From: Planctomycetales bacterium
GTDB taxonomy: Bacteria; Planctomycetota; Planctomycetia; Planctomycetales; Planctomycetaceae
Reading direction: 5' to 3'
Length of the DNA: 64,000 bases
Assembly (NCBI GenBank): GCA_026400835.1
Contig: JAPLOA010000088.1
Coordinates: 1-64,000 of the forward strand
Positions 11,601 to 18,478 of the stretch are shown in pieces. Each line of letters starts with the position of its first letter. Position 1 is the first letter of the stretch. The position numbers and the translations under genes are program-made. The notes beneath the pieces were generated by a model. It was given only the letters and a program-made list of their open reading frames with translations. It was not told the origin of the DNA and did not search any database.

Positions 11601-14600
11601 AGCCGATGTGGTCTTCCACAATTCGCTGAACGGAGTTAATTGGTTCCAGTCGAGCCAATGGATCGGCCGCATTGGCTTCAAATGTCTGCTGCAGAGCAGC
11701 CGGCATTCGGCCGTTCGATGAAACGGCAACATAATATCGCTTGTCGTTCGCTTCAGGCAGAGCCACTGTGCCAAGGAAGGCGTCCAGCTTACCAACGGAT
11801 CCTCGGGTCAGATTATTCAGACCAGTTCCCGTTCCAGGAGCTGGCTGATCGTCGACAACATCAGAGTCTCGAGTGACGAACATCAATCGCCCTGCGCTGT
11901 CATAGACCGACAGGATTGTGTCCGGTCGCGACAGACCGTCAGCGTAGTCAATGTCAAAGATCGTGGCCCATGACTTTCCACCGGCGTTGACGCCAGCAAT
12001 CGCCTGAATAAACTGGTAGTCCACGGAGAATGAGAAGAAGTCAACATCGTTGGCGGAGGAAAGGTTTCCACTGACACTGATCGTATTGCGGTCGGATGAC
12101 AACAGATCACCGATAAACTCTGCTCCGCCTGTGCCATTGTTATCCTGACCGGTCGTTTCTCCAGCCTCGCCGCTCAGCGGTGAGTGGCCAGGCATGCCGT
12201 ACATTTCAATTCCGTCTGTGGCGAATCGCAGATCTCCAAATCGGACCGTCGATCCCGGGATTTCGTCTCGCTGATTCACTCGCACCTGAAGTTGGTAGGC
12301 CCCGGATGTCAGCGCGCCCTTGCTGCGAACACGAACAAAATAGGTGCCTTCAGCGCCCGTTGGTCCCGGCAGGATAACTCGGAAGCCTTCGTCCATAGGG
12401 TTCGTTGAGTAATAATCTCCGCCCAGAGCCGCAGCCTTTTGCATAGGCAATGCAGTGCCGCTCAGCACACCTGCATCTGACCGCGCGAGTACCGAACCAG
12501 CCGCCGACACGAGTTCGAGGACGCTGTCGAAGTGACTGGATGTGCGATCCAGGTCCAGCCAAACTTCGCTGCCAGCGATCCCCTTGAAGCTATAGACATC
12601 GACATCACCCGGTGTGTCGGGGCTTATGTGACCGTGAATCTCAAAGCCCACTGGTCGATTGTCATCGCCGCTCTTCTCGTTTGGAGCCAGAGTGCCCACA
12701 AGCTGTGGCGACGTTGTTTCCTGGCCGCCCGTCAATGCTTTTTCTGTTTCAATGACGACACGAACATTCCGATCGTTGCTGTATTGCTCAAGCTTGACAC
12801 TTCTCCAGTCGCCAGGAGCCGCCTGCGACGCAGTGCCGTCACCGTTGGTATCCAGTACAGGGAATCCGTCAAGGTCAAATCCAGCACCCACGGTGTCGTC
12901 TTTAAGCGATGTCATCACGACCGGGAACCCGGGTGAACCGATGACCTGAACTGTTCCGCCAATACGGTCGTCGATATCAATTTCCACACCGCCAGCCGTA
13001 AAGCCTGCGGCAGCACCGCTGAGTTTGACGACCAGACTCTCCGTTGGCCGACTTTGCAGTCGAATTCCACTGTAGGTGTGGTGATTCGGAACATAAACCT
13101 CTGTGTACAGCACATGCACAATGTCGGTGTCGTCCCAAACACTTTGCGTTGTCAGAGCACCACCACGAACTTCCATGCCGTTGACATCGTTATTCCGCAT
13201 CAGGTTACCACTAATCAACGGCCCGACGTTGTCATCGAGCTGTGACAGTCGTTGTACATCGCCCGTACTACGGCCTCGGTCAACACGCTCGAAGGAGTTC
13301 AACGAGTTCACGTCGATACTGATGATGTGGCTGCTCGTGTTATCACGGAATTCGTTCTTGACGATGATTGGCTGCGCGCCACGCACAAAGATCACGGCTG
13401 AACCGTTGGTCCCGCGTCCATTCCGAGTCGCATCGACTCCGGCCACACCAGTGCCATCCGCATTGAATTCAAGCCGTGAATTTCCGATACGAACATCGGC
13501 CTGATGAATTTCAATCAGATTGAATTCATTGAACTCGCCTTCAATTGGAGTTCTGCCACCGCCATATCGAATGATTGCGTGGTCAATGCTTCCTGACGAT
13601 GTTGCATTGAAGAAGACTCCACCCCAGTCCCCGGCTGCTGCACCAGCGGCGGCAAGGTTGTTCGTGGTGTCAAACGTTCCACCGATCCCGTATTCGTCGT
13701 CCAGGATCGAGGTCATGATGACCGGACGCTCTTTCGTGCCTTCCGCGAGGAAGTTGGAATTCCCCAGCAGCATTTCAATTCGAGATCCACCCAACTTCAC
13801 AATAACACCCGGGTCGACCTCCAGACGGCCACTCAAACGAGCAACACCGTCCAATGGCCCGCCTGGATTGCCCGTGATGGCAAGGTTTTCTGTAATGACG
13901 TGCACAATATCGTCGTCGTCAAATCGAGCCTGGACGTCTACCGTATCAATCGGCTTGCCAAGATCGGTCTTAACTCGAACGAAAAGGCCGTTCAACGTGT
14001 TGTTGGTCAGGTTGTTGCCATGAATTTCAGGCCCGATGCGATTTCCTGACTCATCAAATGAGTTCGGATTCGCGGACATCGCTGCCTTAGCATTGTTCGT
14101 CAAAGTATTGAAAGTGATCGTCGGCCGCGCAGACACCATGTGGATCGGGGTAAAGATGTCAGGCACCGAGTCAACAACAACTTCACCACCGCCAAAAGTG
14201 ATGTTCGCCTTGTTGACGTAGTTGAGGAAAATTCCCTGAGCTTCATAGTCAGAGTCGTCTCGGAAAACGACACCACCCCAGTTACCGCCAGCGACCGGAG
14301 CACCAGCACCGTTGGAGTCGCCACCAAGAGCATCGTTCAGGTACGATGTCAGGTAAACCGGCCGATTCGGAACACCCAGAATCTGAATCGCACCGTTGCT
14401 TCGGTCAATTCCCTGTGCCGACGAACCCGCATCGATATTCGCAGACTGCAACTTGATGACGGCATCCGCATCAATCATCAGGGTGACGCCCTGAGGAACT
14501 TCCAGAGTTCCACCATCCTGCAGAATCGCGTTCGATGGCGTTACACCGATCAGGTACGGCTTGGCATCATTCGCGGTGAGTTCATTTCCGTCCGTGCCGC

Positions 14601-17343
14601 CGTTACCAACAACTCGGATGATTGAGCCAGCAGAAACATTAAGAACAGCATCACTGATCTTGTTGTAGGGAGTCGCCAGCGATCCATTACCACCGTTGGC
14701 AGCTGCTTTGTCCACGAAGATCGTGTTCGCAACCTGGAAGAAGAATTCATAATCGCCACCGGCAATTCCGTCAGCATCGCCATCGAATTCAACTCCCGTT
14801 CCTGTGCCTGACAACGGGGCGTCCAGAAGTTTATTCGTGGCTTCAGGCTCAAAATTGAGACGCAGCTGATAATCACCATCTGTCGTGCCGCCATAACCGG
14901 AATCCGGAATGCTAGGGTCGTAAACATCATTCCCGGTACTGCTGACGCCGATGAAGTATGTCCCTGCTTCAAGCTCCAGCCCAACGAATGAGTCACCACT
15001 AAAGTAGTTGTCGTTCTGCGACAGTAACTTCCCGCTTGCATCGTACAGGCGCAGGACGCTGTCCAAATTGCTGACCTGACGTTCCGCCAGAATATCGGCC
15101 GAGAACTTGCCCTTCGTTGGCAAGTTAAACTGGTACATGTCAATGTCTGTGCCGTTCGGCTGATACAGACGCTGAATGTGAACGGTGTCATGGTCGGTTG
15201 GGAAGATCGGTTCTCGAGGAGTCGCAGGACCAGCTTCACCTTCACCCATCACGGAGATCAGATCGTAAGCATGATCCAGTCCGAGAGCATGACCAATCTC
15301 ATGCAACGCGACGCCGAACCAGGCACCACCGTATTCGCTCTTACCCCAGTCAATGTTGGCGTTCATCAGGGCGAACCCACCGCCACCAAGTCCCGCCGCA
15401 GCATTCGGCGGCATCATTGGTTGCTTGGCTCGTAAGTCACCAGTAATCACCTGGATCCCGCTATTCGCGGTTTCACGAACAGTCATTCCGGTCTTCTTGG
15501 ACCAGATCTCGAAGATTTCGCGAGCCCGTTGCTTCTGATTTTCTGTGATGGCATTGTGCAGAATGTTGTTCTGAGGGTCACGACCGTAAACATCTGCAAA
15601 GTTGAACTCGATTACGCTCAGGGCTCCCGGTACGGCAGGCGTCGTCCCGCTTGAACCGATATGAGACTCCGCCGGGATATCACGATGACCGGGCTCATCA
15701 TTACCACCAGCATATGGTGGAAGTGCAATACCTTGAGGCGTGATCTGCGAATTCACAACCTGACTCGCAGTTCCCAGTGAACCCAGATTCGTTGCTGATC
15801 CAAAGCTGGAGTTCACATCAGCAGGCACGAATGCAGTCGCACTGGAGACGGACAGGCTATACGAACCTGTTGTTGTTCCTGCCGTCGATGACGCGGAATT
15901 CCCGGCGGTATAGGCTGCATTACCCTTGCTGCTGATGCCCAGGTAAAACGTTCCTGCGGCCAACGAAGGACTGAGCGTTTCCACGCCGCCGTTCCCGTTG
16001 ACATCCGCGATAAAGACCTGAGTACCGGCATTATCGAAGACACGTAACACCAAGTCGGTGCCGGACGCTGGAGTGACCGTCAGAGTGACCGGTCGCGGAG
16101 CTGTGAGGTTAAATTTGTAAAGATCAACGTCCTTGTTCCCCAACGCTCCGCCAATAAACCCTGTCGTACTGAAGGTGTTCTGCAACACGGTTCCGATGTC
16201 AATTGCACCGGCCAGCGTCTCCTGTTCTGAATTGGACCCAATTTGCAGCGCATAGGTCGCATTCGGGAGATCAGCCGCAAACGTCAATATAGCGGTGTTG
16301 TTGATGGCGTCGTACACAACTGTGCTGGGCACAAGGAGCGAGTCATCGGCTGTCGCCAAGGTGCCAGCCGTATTGATCAATCGATAGAATGAGACCGTTT
16401 GAGCAAGAGCCGGATCAAGGTTATCTTCATTAAAGTGTACGATCACCTGATTCTTACGCTGAACAAGCCCGCCATCCGCAATCGTCAATCCGGCTGGCGT
16501 AGCGAGGTTTTTAACAACCGTTGGAGTAAAGGAAGCCCCCGTCAGGGTAATCTGCGCACCGCTTCCGCCGACAGTGACTCTCGCCCCAAATCCTGCCGTG
16601 GAAATTTTGCTGCGAATTTCAGTGGCAACCGTCGACGCCGACTGACCCGCAGTAAAGTTGAGGGCGATACTCCCTGCGCCCGTCGTCCCTGTGCTATTGA
16701 ACTCAAACAAGCGGGTCACAGTGCCCACCGTAATTGTCAATCTGTCGCCATCTGCAATCTGAGCAACGTTTACGACGTTTAGATTCTTGGCACGCAACAC
16801 CGGCTGCGGAACAACCCCCTCGACAACAGCTCCGAGATCCAGTCGAAACGTACGATCGAGATCCACACCGCCGTTGAAGATTTCATTGCCCTGATTTTTC
16901 AGAGGCGTCAGACCAGTTCCTTTCAGCGTGATTCGATAAACATCGTCCGGCAGATTCTCCGCAAATCGAACCACGACTTCTTCAGGATGGTCCCCGATTC
17001 CAACAAAGCCAATGGTCACGGGCACATCACCCACGCCATTCAGGATTCTGTCAGCTCCCCCACGAGTCACCTGGATGGCAGAGCCCAAATTTGTAGAACT
17101 GATCAATTGGCCCGGGTTGAATTGCAGTGTCAGTTCACGGGGAGCAACATTGCGCGTCTCCCCTTCGATAAGAATGTCGCCCACATTGGGACGAATTGCG
17201 ACCAGCGTTGGGGCTGTCAGCAGTGATCGAGTTTCAAGGTTCTCAGAAGCCTGGGATGCCTGCTTCTGGTTCTGACGACGTTTCACAACACGAGGAGCCT
17301 GAAGACGATTTCGGACTGCAGTCAACCAGGTGGAAATCAGCAT
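2638..17343 (-). CDS. Giant secreted mosaic protein with metzincin-type protease
   Basis: This 4901-residue protein is probably exported. A basic N-terminus leads to an LETRSLL tag (residues 36-42), a form of the LEPR-XLL signature of large planctomycete secreted proteins. Modules, by eye: PPC-like beta domain (~400-500); metalloprotease (~580-710) with HEIGHALGLDH (His681, Glu682, His685, His691) and Met-turn Met699; second PPC (~735-830); parallel beta-helix (~880-1480); PPC-like domains (~1580, ~1765); propeller-like stretch (~1960-2250); jelly-roll (~2350); Calx-beta (~2700); second beta-helix (~2930-3100); cadherin-like repeats (~3300-3800); YGDAPD and GEVEDY motifs (~3821, ~3970); eight fibronectin-like repeats with TPTxxW cores (~4000-4750). 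The C-terminus has a hydrophobic stretch then arginines (GILGALLALAPRALRRRKK), like a sorting signal. AGGG lies about 10 bases before the ATG. A role in adhesion, matrix or polymer processing is inference; the substrate is unknown. Confidence 0.9.
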   Translation of the reverse strand: MLISTWLTAVRNRLQAPRVVKRRQNQKQASQASENLETRSLLTAPTLVAIRPNVGDILIEGETRNVAPRELTLQFNPGQLISSTNLGSAIQVTRGGADRILNGVGDVPVTIGFVGIGDHPEEVVVRFAENLPDDVYRITLKGTGLTPLKNQGNEIFNGGVDLDRTFRLDLGAVVEGVVPQPVLRAKNLNVVNVAQIADGDRLTITVGTVTRLFEFNSTGTTGAGSIALNFTAGQSASTVATEIRSKISTAGFGARVTVGGSGAQITLTGASFTPTVVKNLATPAGLTIADGGLVQRKNQVIVHFNEDNLDPALAQTVSFYRLINTAGTLATADDSLLVPSTVVYDAINNTAILTFAADLPNATYALQIGSNSEQETLAGAIDIGTVLQNTFSTTGFIGGALGNKDVDLYKFNLTAPRPVTLTVTPASGTDLVLRVFDNAGTQVFIADVNGNGGVETLSPSLAAGTFYLGISSKGNAAYTAGNSASSTAGTTTGSYSLSVSSATAFVPADVNSSFGSATNLGSLGTASQVVNSQITPQGIALPPYAGGNDEPGHRDIPAESHIGSSGTTPAVPGALSVIEFNFADVYGRDPQNNILHNAITENQKQRAREIFEIWSKKTGMTVRETANSGIQVITGDLRAKQPMMPPNAAAGLGGGGFALMNANIDWGKSEYGGAWFGVALHEIGHALGLDHAYDLISVMGEGEAGPATPREPIFPTDHDTVHIQRLYQPNGTDIDMYQFNLPTKGKFSADILAERQVSNLDSVLRLYDASGKLLSQNDNYFSGDSFVGLELEAGTYFIGVSSTGNDVYDPSIPDSGYGGTTDGDYQLRLNFEPEATNKLLDAPLSGTGTGVEFDGDADGIAGGDYEFFFQVANTIFVDKAAANGGNGSLATPYNKISDAVLNVSAGSIIRVVGNGGTDGNELTANDAKPYLIGVTPSNAILQDGGTLEVPQGVTLMIDADAVIKLQSANIDAGSSAQGIDRSNGAIQILGVPNRPVYLTSYLNDALGGDSNGAGAPVAGGNWGGVVFRDDSDYEAQGIFLNYVNKANITFGGGEVVVDSVPDIFTPIHMVSARPTITFNTLTNNAKAAMSANPNSFDESGNRIGPEIHGNNLTNNTLNGLFVRVKTDLGKPIDTVDVQARFDDDDIVHVITENLAITGNPGGPLDGVARLSGRLEVDPGVIVKLGGSRIEMLLGNSNFLAEGTKERPVIMTSILDDEYGIGGTFDTTNNLAAAGAAAGDWGGVFFNATSSGSIDHAIIRYGGGRTPIEGEFNEFNLIEIHQADVRIGNSRLEFNADGTGVAGVDATRNGRGTNGSAVIFVRGAQPIIVKNEFRDNTSSHIISIDVNSLNSFERVDRGRSTGDVQRLSQLDDNVGPLISGNLMRNNDVNGMEVRGGALTTQSVWDDTDIVHVLYTEVYVPNHHTYSGIRLQSRPTESLVVKLSGAAAGFTAGGVEIDIDDRIGGTVQVIGSPGFPVVMTSLKDDTVGAGFDLDGFPVLDTNGDGTASQAAPGDWRSVKLEQYSNDRNVRVVIETEKALTGGQETTSPQLVGTLAPNEKSGDDNRPVGFEIHGHISPDTPGDVDVYSFKGIAGSEVWLDLDRTSSHFDSVLELVSAAGSVLARSDAGVLSGTALPMQKAAALGGDYYSTNPMDEGFRVILPGPTGAEGTYFVRVRSKGALTSGAYQLQVRVNQRDEIPGSTVRFGDLRFATDGIEMYGMPGHSPLSGEAGETTGQDNNGTGGAEFIGDLLSSDRNTISVSGNLSSANDVDFFSFSVDYQFIQAIAGVNAGGKSWATIFDIDYADGLSRPDTILSVYDSAGRLMFVTRDSDVVDDQPAPGTGTGLNNLTRGSVGKLDAFLGTVALPEANDKRYYVAVSSNGRMPAALQQTFEANAADPLARLEPINSVQRIVEDHIGFQGYSTTSTTAGSPPTPVPILPDKTEGLFDITTSTKLDTYVKPFTLQDVPLFGSSGSFLAINNPFDGSAYVSVGNSVTGLTDIAMRPDGVLFGVQANSGTLRRLSSADASQSAGGDDGIPTFGGLTQDFGGMAFRRTPEVTTGSYELFVANNNRWDQDGANNNNEAPPALWRLNADSGGLVDESSATGIQNVGSLPGTGNITGLAFASMASSTLFAVDDNGQVWRANVGGSQGSRGVGAWTQVNLTNVTAPLGGFTGITLGPQNVEDGVYSQVLFASGADGNLYAFNQTGVGQVIFDTDADGVADATSTAGNSLFASTGLAFSPLDFNLWHPTLRRGNDQGHGINTPLDNSRNPGIATHVLDGHDVSEAAGGASFYFGLEQWQQDPKSAFTYFQMNSGEGQHGVRNQSLQRELTTNGAIANSYNLPGGAQGSLVTNSFSLEGYKATDRPTVYFNYFLETDDTNRSTSDMQDAARVYASDDGGLTWQLVATNNSVRNRTDSELPAYSSHSATQTPADGRQLVQELFDNTGKWRQARIDLGKFGGKSDVKLRFDFTTSGNMNDLTVDGQTYGNFNDRDRSLSNDHEGFYIDDIIVGIANRGEMATNSGANLGDAFYNAPADPSLITQHLSGEYQLEIRRGTEFGSTDDPLTPTFTVTNPLRATERFVSEYTLTVPTARVIQPGDSYVISNGIVTRTFVFNPISALPAGSFAVNVLSNASKGAVASALASAINGVSGFNVVATTRPSSVNSDIVDLTGAMNVSVTQMAAPADLTVGITATTTTEAAANTSLTVTRSGPTTSALTVQVSAVNPQTGASSPVVLTDGIVTPAATITVTIPIGQSFITLQLDPTNDLIWDGTDPVLVRATAAGFNSITDIIDVTDDDTGPLGQTGPLGILQMTLLQTTVRENGGNSGVTGYVTLRGASATDIDPYDNASPLIVTITSSDGSEVTSSSTRFVDGEMRAFFTMSIIDEFFTSGNSSLSITATAPGYTSDTKSITVADTGNFKFVDRLGDKNLHRQQGMVIIESNSIRNFAGYGIISDEATRSAGNQTNPGSVRNLATLNALRLIPGVTIRNNVVANLGTGGILFSGDVNNNFVPLAPVPFGKLINNTIYGGASANGIGIKIEQNASPTLLNNIVANTVTGIQVDGSSSSTVVATTLFQGNGSNGTIGSDFIILNNTDPLFVNPALNNYYPAPGSAAVDSSLNSLSDRPAFTAVKSPLGIPNSDLIAPEFDLFGQQRQDDPGQVNAGLGSDIFKDRGAIERADFNGPFASFTVPAEDNNTGDLDSGLTRIHVDNLLFPTTISIDLLDTGIGVDDTQVRSAQFKLYQNGTLLVENVDYRWRYNPNNNRVYFVSVTTFPVDTRYSITVDNTALTGIRDLAGNRLQENQTDGTTSFTLLLTDGINNAPVNTIPLRQTMNEDTTKVFSAANGNAITVADQDAYLGLVSPSANLTAADGVLQVTLQAVNGVLTLGGTSGLLSVVGNGTNNVTISGTITLLNAALDGLIYDTAQDFNGLVLNAITVTTSDLGNFGPLPTTIKTTVSQIEVDVLAVNDGPSFNPIAANTPPTVTEDAGAQTVLNFLTGISAGPADEAGQTLTANVTILSENSAWTPTTFFAAGGFPTITISGTTATLAYRTALDVNGTITVRVELNDSQSANNLSIARTFVITVTPLNDAPVRNPGFTPGTVPPRILVNGLEDESLVQNINVPLVNSFATGPATALDETTQSPIWSAINYTRTSGNLVFDVLQIRPDGSLDYRARKDTAGTATFDVLLQDSGASGGLNVNSAQVFSITITIVEVNDTPVAVTGNYVIDEGYSLNLNAGSSYDVDAPFGDTLTYAWDLNNDGDYTDTGEASGSSPTRTITWAQLVSLGITAPETRTIKLRVTDSRNQSNSSAVVNATLQTLIVDYGDAPDTFGTLKGSNGAAHTITGNLLLGTTRDNETDGQPGPNANLDGADEDGVTFPTSLERSPSTSLPAFVDVVSSGTGKLNIWLDLNGDGVFDPATEHLNGGVAWNVVAGVNRINFVIPAGNPVGDTYMRFRLTSASQPTVLPTGRANDGEVEDYAVKIRALQPPVSPDINRPIDFNTSDGQIPQTTDSTPTIVWTLDQANYNYELIVRNSAGQTVYSRLRTANYTQTSDTIPTSLPVGTYTAFVIAFNKAGTAALPSAFPFEVVKVAISSPTRSVNTSRPTIVWNHVPGTKAYTIEVYASSTNTIAFRQTVTTSSMATPGQFTLPADLPLANYYTRIQAIDAADLPGDWSASQFFFVRTAPVLLQPAAVVITPLPQVTWTPVTGAVSYDVQLFNLTDNVLVSSVTGIQGASWSPASPLSLAMYRVVVTARGAGGFMGLASNPLVFSYSPVPKIVAPGGRLPDSTPTFGWEAVPSANLYRLVVRQDFGNFLEVYRQNSLTGTFHELPFSLPLGRYSFSVVAVNTAAAGSGQADAISSRSLETTFSVVTPPIVLGVQGTSGPVLTTFLTRPTVLWTNPPETTSAARSQLLLYRKDGATNVLVLSQSNIVGTSMMMPTLGLGTYVVKVRTTSSADPATVSDWSIEKTFRVTVAPRLIGPTGAVTDSTPTLNWAGVTGGQTYQVEVIRLPGNVVAAGESGLNALNYTVPSSLPIGRYQFRVQARSAFGELSSWSESMDFQVVGGPTLLGPASSTFNTRPSFSWTNMSGTVGGTESVVPVYDFRLDVILPNNVVQANFRTASGLTSPSYTLPTALPVGQYRAMVLARTSDTTSNYSNFVEFYVGGNPVVNAIGSTTDTTPTISWKAVDGASGYQIFIALDSNPTVPVVQQLGIGSLSYTPTVPLVRGKYRVWVRAVNASNGQLSGPALTEAPSIIFTITDASGTQSQKVSGSYTMALFPVSMDDMVSESTISMLPAFVSGSQQPVVVVSEQSVDSSVQLKASVPVQTDNAVEVAPENVPQTDEILSQWGEQKWWDAAPVAVVAADVSKSETQPVTSASSGILGALLALAPRALRRRKKDESAT

Positions 17344-18478
17344 TGCGTAAACCCTGAGAAAGACACTAAAAATGAATCAATTCGAGCTTCGAGCTTTTTA
17401 CAGGCGTCATCTCGAAGATCTCGCGACAGTCCCGACCAAAACTACACCGTGCGCGCAGAATCGGACATCAGAGCGCAAGACGCTTATTTTCTCGTTTCCA
17501 AACAGCCCTAAGTCCAGAGGCAACCCGAAACTTTTGATCAATTGCGACCAACTGACGCATCTGAGGTCGCACAAGGGATTTAGTACAATACCCCATCGCC
17601 CTTTAGTCGGACATGGTACTGTGTTCACTGCAGAATTGCCGACTTTCTGCGGAATTTGCCGAATCCACCGCTCTTTCCTGGATCAACCTCACCTCGCCAA
17701 TCTCGCCAATCCGAGATAATCCCGCAAATCTACCAAATCGCGACTATTTCCCTTCTTGCTGCCAGCAGACCATCCGGAAATGACCTGATTGGGCGTGCTT
17801 TCCACCATTGTTAACGCTTTGTCGTCGCGTAAGTTCCATTAAAACCTGCATTTGCCTCAGGCAAATGACAAGCCGGCAGCCAAACCGGGGGCACTTTCAG
17901 GGTTCAGGTCAGCCTCTCTCCACCAGAGCGGGCGGGCGGAAGATGCAATTTTCACTCGTTCCCTTCCATTCGAGGTCTTGCGGCCCTGTCCAGAGACTCT
18001 GATGTATCTCTGCCCGGTTCCGGTCTACTCGCCCCCGTAGAGTTTCTCTAAGATTCCTCTCCGTCAATGAGAAGGTGGCACGGCCTGAGTTTCTCGCAAA
18101 ACCCCGCAGCGTGGTACGATAGCAGGCTGATCTGTCAGCTTTTTCTGTCGCCGGAATCTTATACCTGTCCACTTCTTATAACATGTCTGTTCCCGCTGTT
18201 TGTGGTCTTCGTTTACGCGTGTCGCGTTGAACTCAGGTTTCAGTCACTCACGCCGATCATTTGTAGTACCCCGGGGAACAGTCCCGAAATAAGTCCCGTT
18301 CATCAAAACCCGAAGCGTCAGCGAGGGATCGAAGTTCTTTCAGGAAGATGCCTCACTGACGTGTCGGGTTGGGATTTCAAGGCACGGAAACATCGGAAAT
18401 TTGTTTCGAAACTGTCCCTGAAGAGGCTGTTGAAAAAGCACGAGTGGTCCTCAGATTATGTTCCCCGGGGTTTGATCC
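17344..18478. other. 1.1-kb divergent intergenic region
   Basis: This stretch separates the divergent giant gene and secA-like gene and should carry both promoters. Short open frames here have no recognisable content or ribosome binding sites. One family-1 hairpin (18305-18374) is the only structure I can name. I could not assign -35/-10 elements with confidence. Confidence 0.6.
18305..18374. repeat. Family-1 palindromic repeat, copy C
   Basis: AACCCGAAGCGTCAGCGAGG and, 30 bases on, CCTCACTGACGTGTCGGGTT form the two arms of the palindrome also found at 2431 and 26684. It is about 100 bases upstream of the secA-like gene and has no terminal TTTTGAAG repeats. If transcribed into that gene's leader it would fold into a long hairpin. 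Confidence 0.8.
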
